Of a stretch of DNA of 64,000 bases, positions 6,502 to 15,598 are shown piece by piece; position 1 is the first letter of the stretch; each line of letters opens with the position of its first letter. The stretch comes from F0422 sp003992255 (GTDB lineage: Bacteria; Bacillota; Negativicutes; Veillonellales; Veillonellaceae), in contig NZ_RQVA01000007.1 in NCBI RefSeq assembly GCF_003992255.1, forward strand, positions 1-64,000, read 5' to 3'. Under the pieces are notes generated by a model, which was given only the letters and a program-made list of their open reading frames with translations, was not told the DNA's origin and did no database searches. A program made the position numbers and the translations under genes.

Positions 6502-8348
6502 TGCTTATCTTTGATATAGAAACAGATGGGCTATTAGATACTGTTACAAAAGTACATTGTGGATGTATTTACAATACAGCAACAGAGGAATACAAATTAT
6601 ACAGACCACAAGAAATAGAGAATATGTTAGAAGAATTATTAAATGCTGATAGCATATGTGGACATAATGTTATCATGTTTGATATACCAGTATTAGAAAA
6701 GCTATATAACGTGCAATTTGACCAAGAAAAAGTCATAGATACATTAGTATTAGCACGCTTAGTATACTCTAATATCAGTGATATTGATGCAGTATTGGTA
6801 AGACAAAACAAGCTATCACGCAAGTTATGGGGTAGTCACTCATTAAAAGCCTATGGCCAACGATTAGGCGTTTTAAAGGGAACCTATGCTGAAGATACAG
6901 AAGATTGTTGGGCTTGTTTTAATGAAGATATGCTAGCTTATAACAAGCAAGACGTGGTAGTCACAAAGAAATTATATGAAAATTTGTTGTCTAAAGGGTT
7001 TACCGAAGATGCAAGCCTACTTGAGCATAAGGCACAGTGGCTTATGTTTAAAATGGAGCAGAACGGCTTTCCTTTTAATCTTGAAAAAGCCTACGAACTC
7101 AAGGCAATACTTGAGGCTGAAAGACAAAAAGTAGAAGCAGAGCTAACAGAACAGGCTCCATTAATTCCCGATAAATTATTCATACCAAAAGTGAACAATA
7201 ATAAATTAGGCTATGTAAAAGGAGTGCCAATACAAAAGTATAAAAAGTACAATCCAACGAGCCGAGACCACATGAAATATATATTTGAGACACACTACAA
7301 ATATGTGTTTAAAAAATGCATGTATGATAAAGACGGTAAATTAAAACTTGATGAAGAAGCCTTAAAACATATTGAAAAAGACGAAACAACGACAGACGAA
7401 GTACGGCATATTGCTAGCCTATATCGTGTGTCTTTTTTATTGTCTAAACGCTTAGGGCAATTGTCAGAAGGTAAGAATGCATGGCTAAAGCTAATAGGTA
7501 GTGATGGTAAAATCCATGGTAAATGTAATCCTAATGGTACGGTGAGTGGCAGAGCATCACATAGTAGCCCTAATGTAGCACAAGTACCTAGTGCAAATAG
7601 TCCTTATGGAAAAGAGTGTAGAGAACTGTTTGAAGTACCACAAGGATGGTATCAAGCGGGGATTGATTGCAGTGGTTTAGAGTTACGATGTTTAGCACAT
7701 TACCTATATCCTTATGATCATGGAGAGTATGCACATGAAATCCTTAATGGTGATATTCATACAAAGAACCAAAAGAATGCTGGACTGGAAACACGTAGTC
7801 AAGCAAAGACATTTATTTATGGATTCTTATATGGTGGTGGTGATGCCAAGATAGGTGAAATTGTCAACGGTACTAAAGAAGATGGTAGACGGCTGAAAGA
7901 AAAATTCCTAAAGAATACACCCGCATTGAAAAACTTGCAAAAGCAAATAAAGGACACCCTATCTAGGTTTAACACAGCGACACGAAAAGTAGAGATGAAA
8001 CGTAACTATCTATATGGATTAGACGGAAGAAAGTTATATGTACGTTCCTTACATAGTGCATTGAATTTACTGTTACAGTCCGCAGGGGCATTGATTTGTA
8101 AACAGTGGATAGTACGCACAGAGCAACGATTGTTAGAACGTGGTTTAAAGCATGGATGGGATAGAGATTTTGTCTTGATGGCATGGATCCATGATGAGCA
8201 ACAAATAGCATGCAGAACAAAAGAGATAGCTGAAATTGTTGTCTTAGAAGCACAGCAAGCCGTACGAGATGTAGGGGAGCATTATGGATTCAGAATGCAG
8301 TTAGACACTGAAGGAAAGATAGGTGAAAATTGGTATGGCACGCATTAA
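6501..8348 (+). CDS. T7 gp5-like DNA polymerase (family A)
   Basis: A 615-residue family A polymerase. It has a 3'-5' exonuclease domain (FDIETDG, residues 4-10), palm motif A (AGIDCSGLELR, near 385), motif B (AKTFIYGFLYGGG, near 435) and motif C (IHDEQQ, near 563). It is shorter than T7 gp5 (704 residues). Much of the loss lies just before NPTSRDH, where T7 carries its basic thioredoxin-binding insert. The start overlaps the primase-helicase stop. Confidence 0.95.
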   Translation: MLIFDIETDGLLDTVTKVHCGCIYNTATEEYKLYRPQEIENMLEELLNADSICGHNVIMFDIPVLEKLYNVQFDQEKVIDTLVLARLVYSNISDIDAVLVRQNKLSRKLWGSHSLKAYGQRLGVLKGTYAEDTEDCWACFNEDMLAYNKQDVVVTKKLYENLLSKGFTEDASLLEHKAQWLMFKMEQNGFPFNLEKAYELKAILEAERQKVEAELTEQAPLIPDKLFIPKVNNNKLGYVKGVPIQKYKKYNPTSRDHMKYIFETHYKYVFKKCMYDKDGKLKLDEEALKHIEKDETTTDEVRHIASLYRVSFLLSKRLGQLSEGKNAWLKLIGSDGKIHGKCNPNGTVSGRASHSSPNVAQVPSANSPYGKECRELFEVPQGWYQAGIDCSGLELRCLAHYLYPYDHGEYAHEILNGDIHTKNQKNAGLETRSQAKTFIYGFLYGGGDAKIGEIVNGTKEDGRRLKEKFLKNTPALKNLQKQIKDTLSRFNTATRKVEMKRNYLYGLDGRKLYVRSLHSALNLLLQSAGALICKQWIVRTEQRLLERGLKHGWDRDFVLMAWIHDEQQIACRTKEIAEIVVLEAQQAVRDVGEHYGFRMQLDTEGKIGENWYGTH

Positions 8349-8739
8349 AAGCCTACGTACACTATATGAAATAGAACAGAAGATGTGTCGGCTTATTGAA
8401 GAACAGATTAAAGTACCCTATAAAAGCACAAAGGAACATATTGTAGTAAGGGATACCCAGAGTAATTATATTTTACTGGATATAAGGGTGAATATATTAC
8501 CAGTATTAAATAGTTACTATTGGGCATTAAAGCAAGCTAAGGATTACAATGCATTTTCTTTGCTTTGTCATGGAGTGCATTACATGGCATTTCATATGGA
8601 TAAGTATTTACAAAAAAGTAAAGATGCGATAGTCAAGGTTTACCCAAAATTAGAAGAATTATATACGTTGAATTATGAATTAAAAGAAATCACCTTAGAC
8701 TGGTCGATTAATATATCGGAGGTATACGAAAACAGATGA
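8335..8739 (+). CDS. Phage protein of unknown function
   Basis: 134 residues from ATG 8335 (MARIKSLRTLYEIEQKM), preceded by AGGTG; an in-frame GTG at 8323 is an alternative. Mostly helical by composition. The C-terminal part (LEELYTLNYELKEI) loosely resembles the ends of the next two proteins. It overlaps the polymerase end by 14 nt. It lies in the block between gp5 and gp6 counterparts, where T7 has its 5.x genes. Confidence 0.6.
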   Translation: MARIKSLRTLYEIEQKMCRLIEEQIKVPYKSTKEHIVVRDTQSNYILLDIRVNILPVLNSYYWALKQAKDYNAFSLLCHGVHYMAFHMDKYLQKSKDAIVKVYPKLEELYTLNYELKEITLDWSINISEVYENR

Positions 8740-9194
8740 GCGAAGAAACGGTACGTACTAGAGTTATCTTAGACGAGACAATAGAAGAGAAATACCCTAT
8801 TAATTATGATGTATTGCAAGAGTTAGCAGAAAAGGCAAGTGCATTAAACAGTTGTACATTTGTTCCTTATTGTGGGTGGTATAAGGGAGAGAAAAGTACG
8901 TATGTTGAGTATTTAACATTTAGAAACGTCTTACAACAATTTTATATTAGTATTATTATTGACCTTTTACATCAGGATAATATAGAAGAAGTCACAGCAT
9001 CCTTTTTATTCTATAGATTGTTATTCAATTTAGTTATCAATCATGAGAAACAATGGCATGTAGATATTTTTAACACATGCGAAACACCTAAGGAAGCATG
9101 GGAACTGTTTAATCGAATTGAATATCTAATCAATAACTTTGAAACAGAAATATTGTTGTCTGATACGGAGGGGACTGATAATGGTAGATGTTAA
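8736..9194 (+). CDS. Phage protein, family B, copy 1
   Basis: 152 residues, acidic and helix-rich, overlapping the previous stop (ATGA). Near the C-terminus it carries EAWELFNRIEYLINNFET, which matches TWELFHRLKESLEQVY in the next gene, so the two look like diverged duplicates. No catalytic motif seen. It probably acts in the same part of the infection cycle as its neighbours; function unknown. Confidence 0.6.
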   Translation: MSEETVRTRVILDETIEEKYPINYDVLQELAEKASALNSCTFVPYCGWYKGEKSTYVEYLTFRNVLQQFYISIIIDLLHQDNIEEVTASFLFYRLLFNLVINHEKQWHVDIFNTCETPKEAWELFNRIEYLINNFETEILLSDTEGTDNGRC

Positions 9195-9588
9195 TTTTCT
9201 AAAAGATATAGAAAAATGCTCAAAAGAATTAGTTGATAATTTAGACAACTTATTGTTGTGTGGGGTATGTGAGTTACCTCTTAAAATAAGGACAGAAGCA
9301 AGAGGGATTCGCCTAATATGTGATAGAGTACATCATGCTACATGGAAATACTTACAAACAATTGAAGGAACTGCTACTGATTCAAAAGAGGTGTATACAA
9401 TTAGTGATTTAATCATTGATTTATTAGTAGGAGCATACTTATTTATTAGCATAAGTGGCACTTCATATCATTATTATGAAGAGGTATTAGTGGCTTGTGA
9501 TGAGTATAGTCCGGATGAAGATACATGGGAACTTTTTCACAGGCTAAAGGAATCGTTAGAACAGGTGTATACATTAAATTTGTTATAG
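9181..9588 (+). CDS. Phage protein, family B, copy 2
   Basis: 135 residues from ATG 9181 (MVDVNFLKDIEKC), chosen because it follows GGAGGGG at a good distance. A longer frame from 9139 lies inside copy 1 and has no ribosome binding site. The C-terminal WELFHRLKESL motif pairs it with copy 1. Acidic and helical. Function unknown. Confidence 0.6.
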   Translation: MVDVNFLKDIEKCSKELVDNLDNLLLCGVCELPLKIRTEARGIRLICDRVHHATWKYLQTIEGTATDSKEVYTISDLIIDLLVGAYLFISISGTSYHYYEEVLVACDEYSPDEDTWELFHRLKESLEQVYTLNLL

Positions 9589-9595
9589 GTGATAT

Positions 9596-9802
9596 ATGGA
9601 GCCTCCATGTAAAGATTGTCCGTACAGAGAAATAGGGTGTCATGATAGATGCTCTACATATTTAAAATACAGGGCAAATAAAGACAAAGAATGTGAAGAA
9701 CGGTTAATGAATTATAAAACATACTATTATCCAAGTAGTGATAGTACTTGTTTTAAAAATCGGAACACTTTTAAAAATAAAAGACAAAAAAGGAGAAGAT
9801 GA
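9596..9802 (+). CDS. Small Cys-rich phage protein, probable zinc binder
   Basis: 68 residues. The N-terminus PPCKDCPYREIGCHDRCSTY has four Cys and a His in a pattern common in short Firmicutes phage proteins and likely to bind zinc. The C-terminus is strongly basic (KNKRQKRRR). The ribosome binding site GGTGATAT overlaps the previous stop. Function unknown. Confidence 0.6.
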   Translation: MEPPCKDCPYREIGCHDRCSTYLKYRANKDKECEERLMNYKTYYYPSSDSTCFKNRNTFKNKRQKRRR

Positions 9803-9805
9803 AAT

Positions 9806-10024
9806 ATGACACCATGGCATGAGTATTTGATGGATGTATATATTACTTGTAAAGTCTTAATAGCTGGTACATGTATTCCAATTGGACTACTCCAAACTTG
9901 TGTAGGGCTTGATGTATATGATTCAAAACGAGTTGTATGGGGATTCCTTTTAGCATTATTTGGGGTAGGTATTCCAATGCTATTACCTACACAGGAAATA
10001 CTTATAAAACTTTTAGAATGGTAA
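9806..10024 (+). CDS. Small membrane protein of the phage
   Basis: 72 residues with two hydrophobic stretches: around 13-33 (TCKVLIAGTCIPIGLLQTCV) and 43-61 (VVWGFLLALFGVGIPMLLP). It would form a two-helix inner-membrane protein. GGAGAAGATGAAAT precedes the start. Placed among middle genes, away from the lysis cassette, so a role in host takeover or exclusion is as likely as lysis. Function unknown. Confidence 0.6.
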   Translation: MTPWHEYLMDVYITCKVLIAGTCIPIGLLQTCVGLDVYDSKRVVWGFLLALFGVGIPMLLPTQEILIKLLEW

Positions 10025-10039
10025 AGGAGCAAATAAGAT

Positions 10040-10237
10040 ATGACAAATGAAGAATACGAAAAAGAGAATAATAAACTACAGACAAAAGTTTTTTTCTTAG
10101 AACAAAAAGTTGATGCATTAAAAGATGATGTAGATAATTATAAATTAGAATTAAATAATGCCAATGTGAAAGTAGCCTACTTACGGGGCTATATCCATGG
10201 CATTCAAGAAGACACCTATGATGAAACTATTATTTGA
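10040..10237 (+). CDS. Small coiled-coil phage protein
   Basis: 65 residues, almost wholly a coiled coil: KLQTKVFFLEQKVDALKDDV shows heptad spacing of Leu/Val. AAAGGAG lies upstream. Its end overlaps the start of the exonuclease gene by about 20 nt, suggesting translational coupling. Function unknown. Confidence 0.6.
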   Translation: MTNEEYEKENNKLQTKVFFLEQKVDALKDDVDNYKLELNNANVKVAYLRGYIHGIQEDTYDETII

Positions 10238-11018
10238 TGCTGACATGTTGTTATATATTGCATGTGAAAAGGCAGAACATGTAGTACATTGGTACGATGA
10301 TTTATATACATTACATGGTACTTTAAATGAAGCTATTATCCACTTTGACAATCACGTACGAGATTTAATTGAGTTAGTATGTGAACATTGGAATGTAGAG
10401 GGTGAATATGAAGTGGTTATGTGTTTATCAGACAATGAGCACAACTTTAGAAACCTAATCTATCCAGATTACAAGGCAAACCGTGGTGAGAAAAGACGAC
10501 CAATATTATATGCACCTATGAGAGATTGGGTAATGAAAAGCTATAATGCTGTTTGTCTACCATGGCTTGAAGCAGATGATTGTTTAGGATTACAAGCAAA
10601 TTCTAAAGACACAATTGTAATCAGTGGTGATAAGGATTTACGTACAGTCCCAAGCAGATTTTATGATTTTTCACGTAATATATTTTATGAGTACGATAAA
10701 GAAGCATCAGATAACTTTCATCTAATCCAAACGTTAACAGGTGATCCTACTGACAATTATAAAGGGTGTCCTAATATAGGTATCTCAAGAGCAGAAAGAC
10801 ACCTAGACAAAGAAGGATACAATTGGACAAACGTTGTAAATATGTATAAAAAGCAAGGTAGCACAGAAGAGGAAGCCCTCACGAATGCACGCCTTGCTTT
10901 TATTTTACGTAAAGGTTTTTATGACAAAAAGAACCAACGTATACGGTTATGGGAACCAAACAAAGACAAAAAGAAATTACATATTTTAGATTTAAAAGAA
11001 CCTGAAGGAGACTTTTAA
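10218..11018 (+). CDS. T7 gp6-like 5'-3' exonuclease
   Basis: About 266 residues of the FEN/5' nuclease family, which removes RNA primers and degrades host DNA in T7. Visible motifs are LLFDADMLLY at the N-terminus, NLIYPDYKANR, LEADDCLG, VISGDKDLRT and TGDPTDNYKG, all with the metal-binding acids in place. The start is uncertain: tandem ATGs at 10218 and 10221 put MKLLFDAD at the N-terminus, while the frame stays open to 10197. Confidence 0.88.
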   Translation: MMKLLFDADMLLYIACEKAEHVVHWYDDLYTLHGTLNEAIIHFDNHVRDLIELVCEHWNVEGEYEVVMCLSDNEHNFRNLIYPDYKANRGEKRRPILYAPMRDWVMKSYNAVCLPWLEADDCLGLQANSKDTIVISGDKDLRTVPSRFYDFSRNIFYEYDKEASDNFHLIQTLTGDPTDNYKGCPNIGISRAERHLDKEGYNWTNVVNMYKKQGSTEEEALTNARLAFILRKGFYDKKNQRIRLWEPNKDKKKLHILDLKEPEGDF

Positions 11019-11020
11019 AT

Positions 11021-11218
11021 ATGGTTAATAAAGAAGATGTATATGTAGATAGTGACCTTGTGTCTTTTATTGAAGAGAATTTTAGTCTTGATTACATCCT
11101 AAATAAGCAAGGATGGAATAGCGATAAAATCATAGGTGCTTTGTGTCTTAGAACAGAACTACTAGCACTGTTACATCGTATAAAAGAGGAACAGGACGAA
11201 AGAAGGTATAACGTATGA
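11021..11218 (+). CDS. Small acidic phage protein of unknown function
   Basis: 65 residues, acidic and helical (SLDYILNKQGWNSDKIIG). Two nt separate it from the exonuclease, and its stop overlaps the next start (ATGA). The Leu-Val-Ser-Phe stretch is encoded with the recurring GTGTCT word. No motif recognised. Confidence 0.55.
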   Translation: MVNKEDVYVDSDLVSFIEENFSLDYILNKQGWNSDKIIGALCLRTELLALLHRIKEEQDERRYNV

Positions 11219-11457
11219 ATGATGCAGTGGTATCTCCAAAACATTATAAATTGAAAGGCTTAGGCGACATTGAAAGCATTGATGTACTTAGGGCTGTTTT
11301 GTCTAAAGAAGAATTCAGTGGCTTTTGTCATGGAAATACATTAAAGTATCTTATCCGTGCTGGAAAGAAAGACAACAAAGTACAAGATTTAGAAAAAGCA
11401 AAAGTATATTTACAATGGCTAATTGAAAACGAAATGAAAGGGGGTGAGACAGAATGA
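11215..11457 (+). CDS. DUF3310 family protein (T7 gp1.7-related)
   Basis: 80 residues with the DUF3310 pattern: SPKHYK near the start, IESIDVLRAV, then FCHGNTLKYLIRAGKKDNKVQDLEKAKVYLQWLI. The family includes T7 gp1.7, reported as an unusual nucleotide kinase. In T7 gene 1.7 is early; here the counterpart sits just before the morphogenesis genes. Activity for this short form is inferred only. Confidence 0.75.
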   Translation: MNDAVVSPKHYKLKGLGDIESIDVLRAVLSKEEFSGFCHGNTLKYLIRAGKKDNKVQDLEKAKVYLQWLIENEMKGGETE

Positions 11458-11687
11458 GTTTTTTAGGACATCTTTTAGGTAGTATCTTTGGAGGATTATT
11501 TGGAGGTGGAAATAAAACAATTACAATCCCACAACCAACGGTTAGAGCACAAGACCTGGTGCTAAAAACAGAAGCAGAAACACCTGAAGCACCACAATTA
11601 GGTCAGACAAAACAGAAGAAAGGCCGTAAGTCATTATTAATTGATCGTAACACAGGCGGTACAGATTATAATGCAACAAATATGTAA
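11454..11687 (+). CDS. Small virion-associated protein (T7 gp6.7/7.3-like position)
   Basis: 77 residues. A hydrophobic glycine-rich N-terminus (LGHLLGSIFGGLFGGG) is followed by a disordered Pro/Glu linker and the ending KSLLIDRNTGGTDYNATNM, a pattern common in the small protein encoded right before the portal in T7-like phages. Probably a tail or internal virion component. Overlaps the upstream stop. Confidence 0.55.
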   Translation: MSFLGHLLGSIFGGLFGGGNKTITIPQPTVRAQDLVLKTEAETPEAPQLGQTKQKKGRKSLLIDRNTGGTDYNATNM

Positions 11688-11700
11688 GGAATAAAAAGAT

Positions 11701-13212
11701 ATGGCGATACAACAGGAACAAGCAATATTAGCTAAAGAAGTATTTAAAAAGCTTTCACAAGCAAAACAACCCTATATAGATAGGGGAATTAAAAATGCTA
11801 AAGTCACTATTCCTATCTTATTCCGTGAAGAAACAGACGATGGCAACAAGGCATTAGATGATTTATATTCAAGTATCGGTGCACGTGGTGTTAATAACTT
11901 AACATCAAAGCTTATGCTTGCTTTATTTCCCCCTAATGAAAAGTTCTTTAGACTAGGACTAACACCAGAAATGAAAGGACAATTAGTAGGACATGAAGAT
12001 AAAATAGCTGAAGTGGAGCAACAGCTGATGCAGATTGAAGACACAATCATTCGCAGTATTGAAGAAAACCAAATACGAATTACCATTCAAGAAGGCATAT
12101 TGCAGTTATTAGTAACTGGAAATTGCCTTCTTTTTTTGCCTCCAAAAGAAAACGGAAGTAGGTTATATAGCCTACATGATTATGTAGTAGAGCGTGATGC
12201 AATCGGTAACATCCTAAGGATATGTACAAGGGATAAAGTAACAAAACGATCACTACCGCCACAATTGTTATCCATGATTGATGAGAGTACTAAAGATGAT
12301 ACAGTGCTTGAAGTCTATACACTCATAGTAAGAGAGCAAGATAAATTTGTGTCTTTCCAGGAATTAAACGGTAAACGTGTGGCAGGAAGTGACCAAATAT
12401 TTCCAATTAATAAAAGCCCTTATATACCTATTCGAATGAGTAAACAGGATGGGGAACATTATGGGCGTTCGTTTGTAGAACAATACTACGGTGATTTGAA
12501 AGAATTGCAGAATCACGGAAAGGCATTGTCTTTCACATCCGCAGTCATGAGTAAAATTATTTACCTTGTACACCCTAATGGCGTGACGAGAGCACGAAAG
12601 CTACAAGAAGCAAAAAGTGGTGATTTTATAGATGGACGAGTCGAGGATGTGCAAGTACTACAGACACAAAAGTATAACGACTTAGCTATCGCAAAAAACT
12701 ACATGGATAACATCGAGCAACGATTGAGTTTTGTCTTTTTGATTAGTAGTGCAGTACAACGAAATGCTGAACGGGTAACGGCTGAAGAGGTTCGTATGGT
12801 AGCACGTGAGTTAGAAGATACCCTAGGTGGTGTCTATGCGATCCTTACGCAAGAGTTACAACTACCACTTATACGGCAACTGTTAGCAAAACTAATGAGC
12901 CGTGGTGAAGTAGTACAACTACCAGACGGCTTTATTGAACCTACTATTACAACAGGAATGGAAGCATTAGGGCGAGGGCATGACTTTAGTAAATATAGCA
13001 CATTTATTCAAATGTTAGGTGCGTTACCAAACGGCATAGCATTCTTAAAAATTCCGCAATTAATTACATCACTTGCAACATCTATCGGTATTGATACGCA
13101 AGGGTTAGTTAAAACAATGGAAGAAATCCAACAGGAACAAGAAGAAGCACAAGCCCAACAAATTGGTATGCAAGCAATGGAAGGAGGATTAAAAGGTGGA
13201 GGTAACGAGTAA
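11701..13212 (+). CDS. Portal protein (T7 gp8-like head-tail connector)
   Basis: 503 residues, close to T7 gp8 (536). It has the family features of podoviral connectors: N-terminal helical region (KLSQAKQPYIDRG), the stretch GARGVNNLTSKLMLALFPPNEKFFRL, EQYYGDLKELQNHGKALS and ERVTAEEVRMVARELEDTLGG. It forms the ring at the unique head vertex through which DNA enters and to which the tail binds. The C-terminus is a Gln-rich helix. AGGAATAAAAAGAT precedes the start. Confidence 0.92.
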   Translation: MAIQQEQAILAKEVFKKLSQAKQPYIDRGIKNAKVTIPILFREETDDGNKALDDLYSSIGARGVNNLTSKLMLALFPPNEKFFRLGLTPEMKGQLVGHEDKIAEVEQQLMQIEDTIIRSIEENQIRITIQEGILQLLVTGNCLLFLPPKENGSRLYSLHDYVVERDAIGNILRICTRDKVTKRSLPPQLLSMIDESTKDDTVLEVYTLIVREQDKFVSFQELNGKRVAGSDQIFPINKSPYIPIRMSKQDGEHYGRSFVEQYYGDLKELQNHGKALSFTSAVMSKIIYLVHPNGVTRARKLQEAKSGDFIDGRVEDVQVLQTQKYNDLAIAKNYMDNIEQRLSFVFLISSAVQRNAERVTAEEVRMVARELEDTLGGVYAILTQELQLPLIRQLLAKLMSRGEVVQLPDGFIEPTITTGMEALGRGHDFSKYSTFIQMLGALPNGIAFLKIPQLITSLATSIGIDTQGLVKTMEEIQQEQEEAQAQQIGMQAMEGGLKGGGNE

Positions 13213-13930
13213 TGAAGGCGTAGTTACAAATGAAGTAAGTGTTAATGAGGAAAGTATTCCACAAGACACAACACAGACTAACGAAACTACACCAACAGAG
13301 GGTACACAAACCGAGGGAACACAAACCCAACAGAACACAGAAACAAGTGGTACTAATACATCTATTACCCAAAGTGATGTAGATAGCATTAATGCCACAG
13401 AGAATGCATTACAAAAAGATTTAGAAGCACGTGGCGTAGATTTTACAGCAGTAGAAAATGAATATCTACAAAACGGTAGTTTATCCAATGAGACACAAAG
13501 TAAATTAACTCAAGCTGGATACCCTAAAGAAGTCATTGATAACTATATTCGTAACGTAGAACGTGAAGCAAATGCTTTTGTGTCTACGGTACAAAGTTAT
13601 GTAGGGAATGAGCAAGAGTGGAATACCTTTGTGTCTTTTGTGCAATCACAAGGTGATACAGCAATCAATCTATTTAATGATGCAATTAACACAGGCAAAT
13701 TAGGTATTATCCAAGCAACTGTAGAGCAGTTAAAGACACAAATGGTAAATACCTATGGAACAAATAACCCTACGTTTATGAGTGGGGGCAGTGCTACTGG
13801 AGCCGTACAAGAAGGCTTTGCAAGTAGCTATGAAATGCAACAAGCGATGAGTGATAAGCGATACGGAAGAGATAGAGCTTATACACAAATGGTGGAGCAA
13901 AAAGTTATTAATTCTAAATTTGATTATTAA
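13196..13930 (+). CDS. Scaffolding protein (T7 gp9-like)
   Basis: 244 residues with a GTG start at 13196 after GGAAGGAGG, overlapping the portal end by 17 nt. The first 60 residues are Thr/Glu/Gln-rich and disordered, followed by helical sequence, as expected for an assembly scaffold that leaves the procapsid. The place between portal and capsid is diagnostic. Confidence 0.82.
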   Translation: MEVTSNEGVVTNEVSVNEESIPQDTTQTNETTPTEGTQTEGTQTQQNTETSGTNTSITQSDVDSINATENALQKDLEARGVDFTAVENEYLQNGSLSNETQSKLTQAGYPKEVIDNYIRNVEREANAFVSTVQSYVGNEQEWNTFVSFVQSQGDTAINLFNDAINTGKLGIIQATVEQLKTQMVNTYGTNNPTFMSGGSATGAVQEGFASSYEMQQAMSDKRYGRDRAYTQMVEQKVINSKFDY

Positions 13931-13944
13931 AGGAGAAATGAACA

Positions 13945-14916
13945 ATGGCAAACTTAACTAACATTCAACAACCAGGCAAAAATAATGGAACAGGTACACC
14001 ACTTGATTCCTTGTTAAAAGTATTTAGTGGTGAGGTATTAACGGCATTCAACCGTCAAACATTGGTAATGCCTAACCACATTGTAAAAACAATTGAGAGC
14101 GGTAAATCCGCACAATTCCCAGTAAGTGGCCGTGCAGAAGCACGTTATTTACAAGCAGGGGCAAACCTTGATGATACACGTACAGAAATGAAACACAACG
14201 AGAAGTTAATCCACATTGATGGCTTGCTTGTGTCTGACGTGTTAATCACTGATATTTATAATGTGATGAGCCACGTAGATTGGAGACAAGAATATTCCAA
14301 ACAATTAGGGGAAACATTGGCACAGCATGCAGACTTAGCCGTATTAGCTGAAATGGCAAAACTTGCTAAAGAGCAAGAAACATTACCAGGCTTAGGCGGT
14401 GGTACTGTTATTACAAAAACATTAGGTGCTGGAGCAACAGGTATCACGCAAGCATTAGGTGATGCAGTTATTCAGGGCTTAATGGAAGTACGTGCAAAAT
14501 TCACTAAGAACTATGTACCAATGGATGAACGATATGTATATATCACACCAGAAGCCTATAATTCTTTATTAGCAAGCAAAACAGCTATTGATCGTGATTA
14601 TGGGGCAGTAGCTACAATCGTTGATGGTAACCTTGATAAATTGTTAGGCTTTAAAGTTATCGAAGTACCAAATATCTCTACAGGTACATCCGCAAATGGC
14701 GTTATGCAAGGCGTGGGACATGTATTCCCTAGTGACTTAACAAACGTGGCATTTATTGCAGGACATCGTTCTTGTGTAGGTACATTAAAATTAAAAGATT
14801 TACAAATTGAACATGGTCGCCGTATGGAATACCAAGCAGACCACATTGTGGCAAAATATGCTATGGGACATGGTGGATTACGACCAGAAGCAGTAGCAGT
14901 ATGCAATATTAAATAG
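13945..14916 (+). CDS. Major capsid protein (T7 gp10-like)
   Basis: 323 residues, near T7 gp10A (345). It begins NIQQPGKNNGTGTPLDSLLKVFSGEVLTAF and contains KSAQFPVSGRAEARYLQAGANL and the C-terminal HVVAKYAMGHGG-like segment typical of the T7 capsid family (HK97 fold). Preceded by AAAGGAGAAATGAACA, the strongest ribosome binding site of the block. A terminator follows directly. I see no slippery site for a gp10B-like extension. Confidence 0.93.
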   Translation: MANLTNIQQPGKNNGTGTPLDSLLKVFSGEVLTAFNRQTLVMPNHIVKTIESGKSAQFPVSGRAEARYLQAGANLDDTRTEMKHNEKLIHIDGLLVSDVLITDIYNVMSHVDWRQEYSKQLGETLAQHADLAVLAEMAKLAKEQETLPGLGGGTVITKTLGAGATGITQALGDAVIQGLMEVRAKFTKNYVPMDERYVYITPEAYNSLLASKTAIDRDYGAVATIVDGNLDKLLGFKVIEVPNISTGTSANGVMQGVGHVFPSDLTNVAFIAGHRSCVGTLKLKDLQIEHGRRMEYQADHIVAKYAMGHGGLRPEAVAVCNIK

Positions 14917-14939
14917 GGCATACCTAAGACAACAAATTA

Positions 14940-14972
14940 AGGGAGTAGTAGAAATACTATTCCCTATTTTTG
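14940..14972 (+). terminator. Terminator after the capsid gene (T-phi position)
   Basis: Hairpin AGGGAGTAGT-AGAA-ATACTATTCCCT, with one G-U pair, followed by TTTTTG. It lies 24 nt after the capsid stop, just where T7 carries T-phi, the terminator for the phage polymerase. The T-run leads straight into GTGTCT, as at several other terminators in this prophage. Confidence 0.8.
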
Positions 14973-15024
14973 TGTCTGTCCTAAAATAAATAAAGCAAAC
15001 TGTCCTAGAGAAAGGATGAAAAGT

Positions 15025-15597
15025 ATGATTATAACCCCAAATACAACACTAGATGCTATCAATGAAATGTTAGCAAGTATTGGCGAAGCTCCAGTAGATA
15101 CTTTAGAAGAAGTAGAAAACGTGGATGTAATGAATTGTAAACGTATTTTAGATAGCGTTTTACAAGAGATACAAGAAGAACAATGGAGCTTTAATTACCA
15201 TCCACAATATACATTAACACCAGACACACAAACAGGATATATTTATTGGAGCCCTACATTCCTACGTTTAAAAGGAACAGACGGTAAAGTATATCAAGAA
15301 AGAAGTGGTGTCTTATTCTCACTCACAGATAACACATCTATATTTACATCACCAATCACGGTAAGTGTAGTTATTCTAGTACCATTTGAAGATTGTCCTA
15401 CAGCGTTCAAACGATACGTTACAGCAAGGGCAAGCAGATTATTTAGTAGCCGTTATTTAGGGGATGGCCAAGTAACACAAGAACTATACGAAGAAGAGCA
15501 AAGAGCACGAGCAAGATTCTATAGTTATGAAATTGATATGACACATCCAAGCATGGCGAACAATTCAGAAATTCAACAACTTATGAATAGAGGTTAG
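15025..15597 (+). CDS. Tail tubular protein A (T7 gp11-like)
   Basis: 190 residues from ATG 15025 (MIITPNTTLDAINEMLASIGEAPV), which has AAAGGATG at proper spacing; ATG 15016 abuts the site and is less likely. The start pattern and the segment EDCPTAFKRYVTARASRLFSSRYLGD are hallmarks of the gp11 family. It forms the adaptor ring below the portal. It is the first gene after the capsid terminator. Confidence 0.9.
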   Translation: MIITPNTTLDAINEMLASIGEAPVDTLEEVENVDVMNCKRILDSVLQEIQEEQWSFNYHPQYTLTPDTQTGYIYWSPTFLRLKGTDGKVYQERSGVLFSLTDNTSIFTSPITVSVVILVPFEDCPTAFKRYVTARASRLFSSRYLGDGQVTQELYEEEQRARARFYSYEIDMTHPSMANNSEIQQLMNRG

Positions 15598-15598
15598 T

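Noticed and set aside
9806..10024. Second holin
   Set aside because: Two membrane segments fit, but it is in the middle gene block far from the lysis genes, so I left it as unknown.
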